Shown piece by piece: positions 1 to 7,971 of a DNA stretch of 64,000 nucleotides. The translations under genes and the position numbers were made by a program. The first letter of the stretch is position 1. Every line of letters begins with the position of its first letter. Location: the NCBI GenBank assembly GCA_963786305.1, contig CAWAYL010000014.1, forward strand, positions 310,001-374,000. Direction: 5' to 3'. This stretch comes from CAKZLS01 sp963786305. GTDB lineage: Bacteria; Pseudomonadota; Alphaproteobacteria; Rhodospirillales; Defluviicoccaceae. The notes under the pieces are model-generated. The model was not told the DNA's origin and ran no database searches. It was given only the letters and a program-made list of their open reading frames with translations.

Positions 1-378
1 GCCGGCGTGCTCGTGCGGACATTGCAAGCCTTCGCGACCAACGATCCGGACCTGAACGGCCTGGTCATATGGGCCCTCCTCGACCTCGGCTACACCGAGG
101 CGATCAGCCTCATCCGAGAAGCCTACGCGGCAAACCGGGTGGAACTTCAGGTCCTCGGCGACGTGGAGGACGTGGAAATGGGAATGGGATTGCGGATCCA
201 CCGGTCGACACCACCGCCGCGTCTGGGAGTTTCAGACATTTTCCGGAACGCGCCGCCGCCGGCCTCGGTGATGGGCCGCTCGGGAATGCTCCCGGCTCGG
301 CGCGGCGAGAAGGTCGGCCGCAACGATCCCTGTCCGTGCGGAAGCGGCAAAAAATTCAAGAAATGCTGTCTGGTTTGA
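1..378 (+). CDS. DUF1186/SEC-C motif protein, C-terminal part
   Basis: The reading frame is open to the left edge, so the N-terminus is missing. The last 22 residues form a SEC-C zinc-binding motif (CPCGSGKKFKKCC), as found at the end of SecA and of many stand-alone proteins. The part before it, with a GDVEDVEMGMGL stretch, resembles the end of a DUF1186 domain. The function is unknown; SEC-C tails usually bind zinc and may contact SecB or ribosomes. The SEC-C tail is clear and the DUF1186 assignment is tentative. Confidence 0.75.
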   Translation, partial: AGVLVRTLQAFATNDPDLNGLVIWALLDLGYTEAISLIREAYAANRVELQVLGDVEDVEMGMGLRIHRSTPPPRLGVSDIFRNAPPPASVMGRSGMLPARRGEKVGRNDPCPCGSGKKFKKCCLV

Positions 379-452
379 AGTTCCAGCGCACGCAAATCGG
401 CTCGAACGGTAATCGCTTCTGGCAGCACATCGGACCTTGGGCCGTGCGGCGG

Positions 453-662
453 CTACTTGTGTTTGGCTGCCAGCTTCCTGGCGGCGGTTTCGGCGGCGGT
501 CTGCTTGTCTGCTGCTTCCTTGGCGAGACGCTGGGCGCGCAGGTTGGCCACGTGATCGGCCTTGTCGCGCTCTGCCTTTTGCTTTTCGTCGAGGACGTGA
601 TCGTCCTTCTTGCGCGACCGGGTAAACAGTTCCTCGGCCCTGTTTTTTGCTGATTTCGACAT
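453..662 (-). CDS. Small lysine/alanine-rich charged protein
   Basis: This 69-residue protein begins MSKSAKNRAEELF and is almost entirely Lys, Ala, Glu, Asp and Arg with heptad-like spacing, so it is probably a soluble helix or coiled coil. The frame also opens further upstream, but this ATG was chosen because an AGAGG ribosome site lies about 8 bases before it. It is not a family I recognise and no function is proposed. Confidence 0.5.
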   Translation of the reverse strand: MSKSAKNRAEELFTRSRKKDDHVLDEKQKAERDKADHVANLRAQRLAKEAADKQTAAETAARKLAAKHK

Positions 663-921
663 TTCCGAATCCTCTGACTTCGTTTTGTTAGGCCGTGGCG
701 TTGGCGGTTGTTTCTTCATTCTCGCCGCCGCGGGCATCGAGGTTATGCAACGGCGGCAGCGCAAGATCGGAGGCACGGGCCTTCAGGCGTATCGTTTCGC
801 TGGCGCCGTTGTTTGATAGGGTTCGTGGGGTCGAAGGCATGACGGCGAACGCCTCGTTATGTCCGCATCCTTCGGTCCACCGGGAGATCGCCCGCTCTGG
901 CATCGCCACCGGTGGCCGGCA

Positions 922-949
922 GCCGCCTCCAACGGACGTTGGAAGCGGC
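922..949 (-). terminator. Hairpin just downstream of the cold-shock gene
   Basis: On the minus strand, 11 bases after the cold-shock stop codon, a long stem forms: GCCGC-T-TCCAACG pairs with CGTTGGA-G-GCGGC across a very short loop. No U-tract follows, so it may act as an mRNA 3' end stabiliser rather than as a classical intrinsic terminator. Confidence 0.45.
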
Positions 950-960
950 GCCTTCAGCAT

Positions 961-1170
961 TCAGTCGACGATGGACAGGTTCTCGGCGGACGATTTACCG
1001 TTCTGCCCGGGCTGAAGCTCATAGGAGACCTTCTGCCCCTCGCTCAGGAAACTCAGGCCGGCGCGCTCGACGGCCGAAATGTGAACGAAAGCGTCTTTAG
1101 AGCCGTCTTCCGGCTCGATAAATCCAAAACCTTTGGTCGGGTTGAACCACTTAACGGTACCAGTAGGCAT
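961..1170 (-). CDS. cspA: Cold-shock protein (CspA family)
   Basis: A 69-residue single cold-shock domain, an OB-fold RNA/DNA chaperone. Both nucleic-acid motifs are visible: KGFGFIEP (RNP1) and DAFVHIS (RNP2). It begins MPTGTVKWFN. The second of two close ATGs was chosen because an AGGA site sits 7 bases before it; the ATG two codons upstream would sit directly on that site. About 280 bases separate it from the upstream gene, room for the long 5' leader usual in this family. The family is certain; whether the gene is cold-induced cannot be told. Confidence 0.93.
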   Translation of the reverse strand: MPTGTVKWFNPTKGFGFIEPEDGSKDAFVHISAVERAGLSFLSEGQKVSYELQPGQNGKSSAENLSIVD

Positions 1171-1452
1171 AGTCATTTCCTTTATAGGAGTATCAAATTC
1201 GCGCGTCACGGCATATGACGGCGCGCTCGTTGCAACGCTCACATTGTCAGGAGATAACCAAGCTAATCGGCGTACCGGTCGTTCAGGCAGCACCAAACGA
1301 ATGCAACACGTATGCGGAACATGTAGAGGAAATCCCGGGGAAGTCAATGCGCGCATTGGGGCGCCGGCACACTTACGATGCCGAGTGTGGCTTCTGGTTC
1401 GCACGACCTCCCCGCCGCGGCGGCGGCGAACCCGGGCGCGGCGTTCGACGGA

Positions 1453-2583
1453 TCAGCCGCCACGCTCCGGCGCGCGGCCGGGCCTGGCGCTGAACAGCCG
1501 GATGAATTCGGCCTTGGCCTTGGGGTTTTTGTCCAGGCTCGATACGAACGGCGGCGGTTGATTGAAGTAGGAATGATACGCCAAGGGCACGCCCGCCTGG
1601 GCCGGCACCGTGTTCATCCACTCGTACATGAACGTGAGAAAAGCCGCCCGATCGTCGACCACCGACCATACCCCCCATTCCGGAACGGCGAACGCCTTTC
1701 CGTACTTCTTCGCCATGTCGAGGGTTCGGCCCAGCTCGCGACGCGCCCTGTCGAAGCTGTGGTTCGAATCGTACTGGTCGAGGCTGATGATATCGACCCA
1801 ATCGTCGCCGAGGCGGCGCGGCGGCGCTACCCCGTCCGCGCCCTTGCCGGGATAGGACGCCTCGGCGTTGGGCAGGCCGGCCACGGGGTTGTCCTGCCAG
1901 AACCGGTAAGCACCGTTGTAGTCGAACCGGGAGTTCGTCGAGATTTCCTTGAAGATCGTCCAGACGTGGCGCCAGGCGTTGCGGTAGTCGTCGTAGTTTG
2001 CGTTCTTGGATTGCCACGGGCGGCAGCCGTCTGGTTCGATGCCGAGGCGGTAGATGGCATGGCCATGTCCGGCGTCCTTGGCAAGCCGGGCCACTTCCTC
2101 GTACCACCGGTCCCACTTGCCGTCGACGACCTCCTGGAGATGCTGGCGCACGGTTTCGTCGTCGCAGGTATGTTCGTCGGGGGACATGAACGCGAGCGGG
2201 ACGGCGACGACCATGGTGACGTCGGGGCGCCCGCGCATGGATTGCCTGCCGGAGCCGAAAAAGTGCTCGGCGTTGGCCACCATCTCGGGCTTGTACGTCC
2301 AGGGCTCCTTCATGCAGGCGTCGGAATATTTTTCCGCCTTGCACGCGCGCCAGCCGTAATTGACGCCGACGAAGGGAATGTCCCGCCCAAGGATGTCTTC
2401 CCACTCGGCGTGGTTGGTTCTGACATCGTAGAAATTGTACATGCCGAGGTTCGCCCATGCCGGATCCGGTTCGGCGCGGGCCTGCCGGTTGGCGAGCCCG
2501 AACACGACGACGAGGAACAGGCCGGCGACAAAGACGAGCCGGGTCGCTGGTGCCGCGTACCGCATGGTTTCCCTCTGCTCCAT
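1453..2583 (-). CDS. Secreted glycoside hydrolase-like protein (TIM-barrel type)
   Basis: A 376-residue protein with a Sec signal peptide (hydrophobic residues about 14-30, ARA cleavage region near 36). The rest looks like a secreted glycosidase barrel. Candidate catalytic glutamates are E183 in GIEPDG and E302 in VPEWGVW; the second resembles the nucleophile at the end of a late beta strand in clan A glycosidases such as GH26. Aromatic residues (W, Y) suited to sugar stacking are frequent. The exact family and substrate cannot be stated. It is transcribed towards cspA with its own promoter region. Confidence 0.55.
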   Translation of the reverse strand: MEQRETMRYAAPATRLVFVAGLFLVVVFGLANRQARAEPDPAWANLGMYNFYDVRTNHAEWEDILGRDIPFVGVNYGWRACKAEKYSDACMKEPWTYKPEMVANAEHFFGSGRQSMRGRPDVTMVVAVPLAFMSPDEHTCDDETVRQHLQEVVDGKWDRWYEEVARLAKDAGHGHAIYRLGIEPDGCRPWQSKNANYDDYRNAWRHVWTIFKEISTNSRFDYNGAYRFWQDNPVAGLPNAEASYPGKGADGVAPPRRLGDDWVDIISLDQYDSNHSFDRARRELGRTLDMAKKYGKAFAVPEWGVWSVVDDRAAFLTFMYEWMNTVPAQAGVPLAYHSYFNQPPPFVSSLDKNPKAKAEFIRLFSARPGRAPERGG

Positions 2584-3274
2584 TGTTGGCGTTCCGCCCT
2601 CTTTAGGCCATGTCGCCCGCTCCCCTCAACCCAAAAACCGGACGCGGGCGGATGTATCGACCCGGCAAGATCGATCCGCTTTGCGGCGACTTTAGGGTGG
2701 TCGCGGCCCGAAACGACGCCCGCTGATCCGAATGGAGACAGAGGTGGGGGAGGGGGCACCGGCTTTTTTAAAAAACAACCCCATGCAAAGTAGATTTCCC
2801 GCCGGCGGAAGACTCCGCGCGCCTTATGCGGCGGAACACGCTTCCATGAGCTCTATGAGCGACTATACGCTATGCGCCCCGCACGGGCTGTCACCGGTTG
2901 ATCCGATCAACTTTTGGTTGCGCAAGGCAGCGGGCATGTCGTACAGATTTCCGTGCAATCAGATGCGTGTGTCCCAACCGGTTAGGTGTCGACAATGCGT
3001 AAGCGCCGGGTGAACCCGCTCTGCCTTTGATCGGCCCTTCGACGAAAAGAAAACTGTCGCGGGGGGTTTCGCGGAAAGCTCGGTTCGCCTCAACAAGTTC
3101 GTTCGGGAGCAGGCGTGTTGGACTGCCGACGAAATGGAGCGGCGAGGTGCTGATCTGGCGGCACGAGCATTACTGGTTTGGCCTGCCTTGGTGGTCGAGC
3201 AGTCCCTGGTAAATGCAGCGTTTCAGCGTGAGATGCGATCTCTTGCCTCCCGCCGTGACGTGAGCAAGGTAACC
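2584..3274. other. Intergenic region without a convincing gene
   Basis: It separates the secreted protein from the DUF5655 gene. Apart from a dispersed repeat near 2772-2794, I see only short unconvincing frames. The last 140 bases lie in the same frame as the downstream gene without a stop, but the sequence is not family-like. Confidence 0.4.
2772..2794 (-). repeat. Dispersed repeat, copy 1
   Basis: Read on the minus strand this contains TGCATGGGGTTGTTTT. It matches 62966-62988 on the plus strand at all but one position. Both copies are followed by an A-rich stretch and then a C-tract ending in CCCTCCCCC, so the shared unit is about 50 bases. Its role is unknown. Confidence 0.6.
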
Positions 3275-3613
3275 ATGAGCGCAACAGCCAGGGCGTTATT
3301 CGATTCCTTCCGGCAGAAAGTGCTCGATATTGATGGCCACGAGATATGCGAACTCGCCGAATCAAAGTCCGTAAGCTACCACGGGCCCGGGTTCTTTCTT
3401 GAAGTGCTGCCGCGAAAGCGTCGTCTTGTTCTTCTCCTACCGCTTGTTTTCAGCGAAATCGACAATTCTTCGGGACTTGCCGAAGACGCGACCCAATGGA
3501 AGTTCTTCTCGAATGCACAGTATGACGGTGGCGTCACTCTGCAAGTGAATACCGACGAGGACATTGAATCAGCCATGTCGATTGTTCGGCAGGCTTATAC
3601 CAATTCTCGTTGA
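3275..3613 (+). CDS. DUF5655 domain protein
   Basis: A protein of about 112 residues matching the DUF5655 pattern: an N-terminal helix, then a charged beta-rich core (KSVSYHGPGFFLEVLPRKRRLVL) and a C-terminal helix ending in IVRQAYTNS. The domain is often called a predicted transport protein, but its function is unknown. The frame continues upstream to 3134, but the added residues are not family-like, so the ATG preceded by AAGG was chosen. The stop codon lies inside an inverted repeat. Confidence 0.6.
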   Translation: MSATARALFDSFRQKVLDIDGHEICELAESKSVSYHGPGFFLEVLPRKRRLVLLLPLVFSEIDNSSGLAEDATQWKFFSNAQYDGGVTLQVNTDEDIESAMSIVRQAYTNSR

Positions 3614-3650
3614 TAGGATCACAATGGGTCCCTATCAGCGAAATTTGGTA
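3598..3650. repeat. Imperfect palindrome over the 3' end of the DUF5655 gene
   Basis: Two 20-base arms, TACCAATTCTCGTTGATAGG and CCTATCAGCGAAATTTGGTA, face each other around a 13-base loop. The left arm contains the stop codon of the DUF5655 gene. A half copy (CAACGAGAATTGGTATTA) lies at 24584-24601, and related CCTATCA..GG cores occur near 56811 and 61704. It may act as a terminator or mRNA 3' end. Confidence 0.6.
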
Positions 3651-3746
3651 TTACGCCATGGTCTGCGCATGATGCAATTCCACCTTTTGATGTTTTATGC
3701 CATATCGGAATCCCGTGTCCGCGAGCACACCATCGGGGCGGCGGTT

Positions 3747-5000
3747 TCAGCGGGGGAAGTCGGCGATCAAGGGGAGCGCCAGGCCCGCCGCGAGCCACGC
3801 GAAGGCGAGCATGGCGAGCCCGAACAGAATGCGCTCGCCGGTCTCGCCGCTGACGCCGAGATCGAACCCGGCGGCTTTCGCCTTCCACGCCACGAACGCC
3901 GCGCTCAGCGCGATGAACGCGAGATTGAGGAACAGCGTATAGTCGACGCTGAAGAATTGTCGTTCGGTCACGCTCGTCACGCTGCCCGCGTCCGGCAGCA
4001 GACCGGAAAACGCAAACGCGTAATGTAAGATCAACGCGGCCGCGACCAGGACCACCAAGAAGACTCCCAGGATGTACATCGCCATCTTCCATCCATAGTA
4101 CGAGGCCTGGATTCGAAGGACCGGAAACACGACGAGATCGCTGAAGATGAAGGCCATGATGCCGGCGAAGCTCACTCCGTTGCCGTAAAGAACGGCGGCG
4201 AGCGGAATGTTGCCCATGGAGCCGATGAACGTGAAAAAGGCGGCGACCGGTCCGACGAGGGTTTGCACCAACAGCTGCCAGACGGCCGGATCGTCGCTGC
4301 CGGAACCCACGAACAGCGCCTGAAAGAAGCTCCGCGGCACGAAAGCGGCGATGATGCCGGCGACCGTGAAGCCGATCGCCACGTCCTTCCACACCATCAT
4401 CCATTCCATGACGTAGCGGTTCGCCACCATGCGCCATCCGTCGCGGCTGCGGATCATCTGCTGCCAATCGGGAACGTCCCCGTTGCCGCCGCTGCCTTCC
4501 TGCTCGCGGGCGCGCCGGCGCGCCTTTTCGATCAGGCGATTTGGATAGGTCAGCCGGACGACCAGCCACATCAACAGGATAAGAAGGACACCACCGACAT
4601 ACTCGCCGACCACGAACTGCCAGCTGAGGAACACCGCGATGACGATCCCCAGCTCGATGACGAGGTTCGTCGACGCCAGCAGGAAGGCGAGAGACGGAAT
4701 GAGACCGGCGCCCTTGGTGAACAGGGACCGCGTTGTCGCGAGCGCCGCGAACGAACAGGAACTGGATAGAAAGCCGAAAAAGGTGCCGAGAAAAACGCTC
4801 TTCGCGCCGGCCTCTCCCATGCTTTTCTTCATTCTTTCGCGGGTGACGAAAACCTGAATCATGCTGGAAATGAGGTAGCCCAGCCCGAATGCCCAAAACG
4901 CCATCCAGAACAGCCCGACCGTCGTCCACGCCGCGGTATGCCAATCTTGGAAAAGCCCCTGCACGATTTCCCCTCCTATCTGGTGCCGGCTGAAGTTCAA
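3747..5000 (-). CDS. COG0701/ArsP-like permease
   Basis: A 417-residue integral membrane protein with about eight hydrophobic segments, belonging to the permease family PF03773 (COG0701). The family signature is the cysteine-bearing segment SSSCSFAALATTRSLFTKGA in the first half, followed by STNLVIELG; the C-terminal half repeats the fold with GSMGNIPLAAVLYGNGVSFAG. A charged cytoplasmic loop lies near residues 150-185. Relatives include arsenical exporters, but the substrate here is unknown. It is transcribed alone. Confidence 0.8.
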   Translation of the reverse strand: MNFSRHQIGGEIVQGLFQDWHTAAWTTVGLFWMAFWAFGLGYLISSMIQVFVTRERMKKSMGEAGAKSVFLGTFFGFLSSSCSFAALATTRSLFTKGAGLIPSLAFLLASTNLVIELGIVIAVFLSWQFVVGEYVGGVLLILLMWLVVRLTYPNRLIEKARRRAREQEGSGGNGDVPDWQQMIRSRDGWRMVANRYVMEWMMVWKDVAIGFTVAGIIAAFVPRSFFQALFVGSGSDDPAVWQLLVQTLVGPVAAFFTFIGSMGNIPLAAVLYGNGVSFAGIMAFIFSDLVVFPVLRIQASYYGWKMAMYILGVFLVVLVAAALILHYAFAFSGLLPDAGSVTSVTERQFFSVDYTLFLNLAFIALSAAFVAWKAKAAGFDLGVSGETGERILFGLAMLAFAWLAAGLALPLIADFPR

Positions 5001-5313
5001 CTTACGGTTCTAACGCCGAAGTGCGGCGCATGGTTCCCCTCCACTGCGGGCGACCGCTCAGGATTGCCATTTCCGACCTGGGAAATCGGTCTCGGTGCGC
5101 AAACCAGCGTATCGGGGCCGTTCGATCAGGCCCAGTTCGCCTTCGGGAATCCGACGCCGGGGGTGTTCAATTTCCAATACACCTACGGCGACGGGACGTC
5201 GGATTTCCGGATCTGGGCCCCAGGCAATCCGCGTGCCCGCCGAATGCCGATGTTGGAATCAACACATCCGGCGGAATACGCTTCCCTATTCCGCCCTACA
5301 CGAGACTTCTTCT
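5001..5313. other. Intergenic region between permease and serA
   Basis: It holds the promoter side of the permease gene and the 3' end of serA. A protein-like stretch (SGPFDQAQFAFGNPTPGVFN) can be read on the plus strand around 5115-5230, but it has no proper start and I cannot assign it; it may be a gene relic. A hairpin repeat lies at 5270-5295. Confidence 0.4.
5270..5295. repeat. GGCGGAATA...TATTCCGCC hairpin repeat
   Basis: Nine-base perfect arms flank an 8-base centre. This resembles a short repeat seen dispersed between genes in many proteobacteria. It sits about 20 bases past the serA stop codon, so it can fold at the 3' end of that transcript. Confidence 0.55.
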
Positions 5314-6549
5314 TCAATACAAAAAGCGCACCCTTATCGTCCCGTCGATGGCCTGCAACTCACGGCGGATACCCAGGCCCGCTTCAAGGCGGCCGTCGAT
5401 GTCGGTGACCATGTAGCCGACCTCGGCATCGGTGCGGAGGTACTGGCCGGCGATGTTGAGGCCCTTCGACGAGAACACCTCGTTGACCCGGGCCAGCACG
5501 CCGGGGACGTTGCGGTGGATGTGGAGGAAGCGTGTCGCGTTTCGTTGCGGCGGCAGCGACGCTTCCAGGAAGTTTACCGCGCCGATGGTCGAGCCGTTGT
5601 CGGAATACTTGATCAGCTTCTCCGCCACTTCCGCGCCGATGTTGGCCTGCGCCTCCTCGGTGGTGCCGCCCACGTGGGGCGTGAGGATGACGTTGGGCAG
5701 TCCGCGCAGCGGGGTTTCCAGCGGGTCCTCGCCGGTGGCGGGCTCGGTCGGGTAGACGTCCACCGCCGCGCCGAACACATGGCCGCCCTTTACGGCTTCG
5801 GCCAGAGCGTCGAGATCCACCACGTCGCCCCGCGCCGCGTTGATCAGGCAGCTTCCGGGCTTCATGCGGGCGAGCTCAGCCGCGCCGATCATGGCGCGGG
5901 TCTCGGGCGTGCCCGGCACGTGCAGGCTGACCACGTCGGCGCTCTCGAGCAGTTCGTCGAGCGAGCCGCAGGCGGTGGCGTTGCCGAGCGACAGCTTGTC
6001 GACGATATCGAAGTAGCGCACCCGCATGCCCATGGCCTCGGCGAGGATCGAGACCTGCGAGCCGATGTGGCCGTAGCCGACCACGCCGAGCACCTTGCCG
6101 CGGATCTCGCGCGCGCCCTCGGCGGTCTTGCGCCACACGCCGGCGTGGGCCAGAGCCGATTTCTCGTGGACCCGGCGGAACAGCATGATGATCTCGCCGA
6201 TCACCAGTTCCGCCACCGAGCGGGTGTTGGAATACGGCGCATTGAACACCGGGATCCCCCGCAATTTGGCGGCTTGCGTGTCCACCTGGTTCGTGCCGAT
6301 GCAGAAACAGCCGATCGAGAACAGCCGGTCGGCTTTCGCGAGGATGTCGGCGGTGAGTTTCGTCCGCGAGCGGATGCCCACCACGTGAGCGCGCCGCAGC
6401 AGCTTTTTCAAGGTGTCGGGATCCGGTGTTCCCGCATGCCTTTCGATGGTGCCGTAGCCGCTGGCATTGAGGGCACGCACGGCGCTCTCGTGAACGCCCT
6501 CGAGCAGCACGATATGGATCTTCGACTTGGCAACGGAAAGCCGGCTCAT
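5314..6549 (-). CDS. serA: D-3-phosphoglycerate dehydrogenase, E. coli type with ACT domain
   Basis: A 411-residue NAD-dependent dehydrogenase for the first step of serine synthesis (3-phosphoglycerate to 3-phosphohydroxypyruvate). Its length matches E. coli SerA (410). Visible parts are the N-terminal substrate domain, the NAD-binding GVVGYGHIGSQVSILAEAMGM segment, the signature INAARGDVVDLDAL, the catalytic-His region PHVGGTTEEAQ and a C-terminal ACT domain (MVTDIDGRLEAG) for serine feedback. This ATG gives the family N-terminus (KSKIHIVLLEGVH). The gene is divergent from serC and is a different type from the second serA nearby. Enzymes of this type also reduce 2-oxoglutarate. Confidence 0.92.
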   Translation of the reverse strand: MSRLSVAKSKIHIVLLEGVHESAVRALNASGYGTIERHAGTPDPDTLKKLLRRAHVVGIRSRTKLTADILAKADRLFSIGCFCIGTNQVDTQAAKLRGIPVFNAPYSNTRSVAELVIGEIIMLFRRVHEKSALAHAGVWRKTAEGAREIRGKVLGVVGYGHIGSQVSILAEAMGMRVRYFDIVDKLSLGNATACGSLDELLESADVVSLHVPGTPETRAMIGAAELARMKPGSCLINAARGDVVDLDALAEAVKGGHVFGAAVDVYPTEPATGEDPLETPLRGLPNVILTPHVGGTTEEAQANIGAEVAEKLIKYSDNGSTIGAVNFLEASLPPQRNATRFLHIHRNVPGVLARVNEVFSSKGLNIAGQYLRTDAEVGYMVTDIDGRLEAGLGIRRELQAIDGTIRVRFLY

Positions 6550-6702
6550 GACCACCCCCCCTGTTGGCGACCCCCCTCTTGGCGATAGGCAAACGTCGCT
6601 CAATAGTGACGCCGCACCCTGTCGCGGCCGGGCACGCGCGTCAAGGGCACGCAGAAGGCGATTGACGTAAAACTTTGCACTACTTACAAGGGGCGCGGGC
6701 CA

Positions 6703-6741
6703 CGATCCCCCAACGGATCGCGACCCAACTGTAAGGTTGGG
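6703..6741 (+). ncRNA. Two-hairpin leader before serC (candidate serC RNA motif)
   Basis: Two perfect six-pair hairpins stand in tandem directly before the serC start: CGATCC/GGATCG with a 6-base loop, then CCCAAC/GTTGGG with loop TGTAAG. The only ribosome-site-like purines (AAGG, GGGAG) are in or next to the second stem, so folding could block initiation. This fits the alphaproteobacterial serC RNA motif (Rfam RF00517) as I recall it: a short two-hairpin element upstream of serC. The structure is visible; identity with the motif is inferred. Confidence 0.55.
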
Positions 6742-6749
6742 AGTCATCG

Positions 6750-7919
6750 ATGAACGAACCTCCGCGGCCGAACGTCCGTCCGGCCAACCCCTGTTTTTCC
6801 TCGGGTCCCTGCGCAAAGCGCCCCGGCTGGTCCGTCGACGATCTTGCCGGCGCCTGCGTCGGGCGGTCGCACCGCGCCAAGCCCGGCAAGGCCAAGCTGG
6901 CCGAGGTCATCGACCGCTCGCGCGTCCTTCTCGGCGTGCCCGACGATTACCGCATCGGCATCGTGCCGGCGTCCGACACCGGCGCCGTCGAGATGGCCAT
7001 GTGGTCGCTGTTGGGCGCGCGCGGCGTCGATATCCTCGCCTGGGAGAGCTTCGGCCAGGGCTGGGTCACCGACGTGGTCAAGCAGCTCAAGCTCGAAGAC
7101 GTGCGCGAACTCAAGGCCGGCTACGGTGAGCTTCCCGACCTTGCCCAGGTGGATCCCGCCCGCGACATGGTGTTCACCTGGAACGGCACCACGTCGGGCG
7201 TCCGCGTTCCCGACGGCGCCTGGATCGCCGCCGACCGCGAGGGCTTGACCATCTGCGACGCCACGTCGGCCGCCTTCGCCATGGATCTGCCCTGGGACAA
7301 GCTGGACGTCACCACGTACTCGTGGCAGAAGGTCATGGGCGGCGAGGCCCAGCACGGCATGATCGTGCTCGGCCCGCGCGCGGTGGAGCGCCTCGAGACC
7401 TACACTCCGCCGTGGCCGATGCCGAAGCTGTTCCGCCTCACCAAGGCCGGCAAGCTGATCGAGGGCGTGTTCAAGGGCGAGACCATCAACACGCCGTCGA
7501 TGATCGCCGTCGAGGACGCCCTGGACGGGCTCAGGTGGGCCGAGACCGTCGGCGGCCTCGAGGGCCTCATCGGCCGGTCGACCGCCAATTTCGAGGCCAT
7601 GCAAGCGTGGGTGGACGCCACCGGATGGGTGGATTTCCTGGCCGAGGAGCCGGCCGCGCGGTCCAATACGTCGGTCTGCCTCAAGGTGGTGGATCCGTGG
7701 TTCCTGGACCTGCCGGACGACCAACGCGCGGCGGCGGCCAAGCGGATCTCCGCCCTGGTGGACGCCGAGGGGGTGGGTTTCGATACCGGCGCCTACCGCG
7801 ACGCACCGCCAGGCCTGCGCATCTGGGCCGGGGCGACGGTGGAACGGAGCGATCTGGAAGCGCTTTTCCCATGGCTCGACTGGGCCTTCGCCACGGTCAA
7901 GGCGGAGCTGTCCGCATAA
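6750..7919 (+). CDS. serC: Phosphoserine aminotransferase
   Basis: A 389-residue PLP enzyme converting 3-phosphohydroxypyruvate and glutamate to phosphoserine. It is of the longer alphaproteobacterial form (MNEPPRPNVRPANPCFSSGPCAKRPGW). The PLP lysine is K194 in SWQKVMGGEAQ, and the cofactor pocket includes TWNGTTSGVR and CDATSA. It is the first gene of a serC-serA operon; the serA start follows 52 bases after its stop. A two-hairpin leader overlaps its translation start region. Confidence 0.95.
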   Translation: MNEPPRPNVRPANPCFSSGPCAKRPGWSVDDLAGACVGRSHRAKPGKAKLAEVIDRSRVLLGVPDDYRIGIVPASDTGAVEMAMWSLLGARGVDILAWESFGQGWVTDVVKQLKLEDVRELKAGYGELPDLAQVDPARDMVFTWNGTTSGVRVPDGAWIAADREGLTICDATSAAFAMDLPWDKLDVTTYSWQKVMGGEAQHGMIVLGPRAVERLETYTPPWPMPKLFRLTKAGKLIEGVFKGETINTPSMIAVEDALDGLRWAETVGGLEGLIGRSTANFEAMQAWVDATGWVDFLAEEPAARSNTSVCLKVVDPWFLDLPDDQRAAAAKRISALVDAEGVGFDTGAYRDAPPGLRIWAGATVERSDLEALFPWLDWAFATVKAELSA

Positions 7920-7971
7920 CTTGTTCCGTTTCGACTATCCAAATCATTTTTTGAGTGTTGGGGGCGCCACC

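Noticed and set aside
1378..2793. 471-codon plus-strand reading frame
   Set aside because: It overlaps the secreted protein, which has a signal peptide and normal composition; this frame shows no domain.
4938..5408. Plus-strand ORF between permease and serA
   Set aside because: It begins inside the permease gene on the opposite strand and ends inside serA. Only a short stretch looks protein-like, so at most it is a relic.
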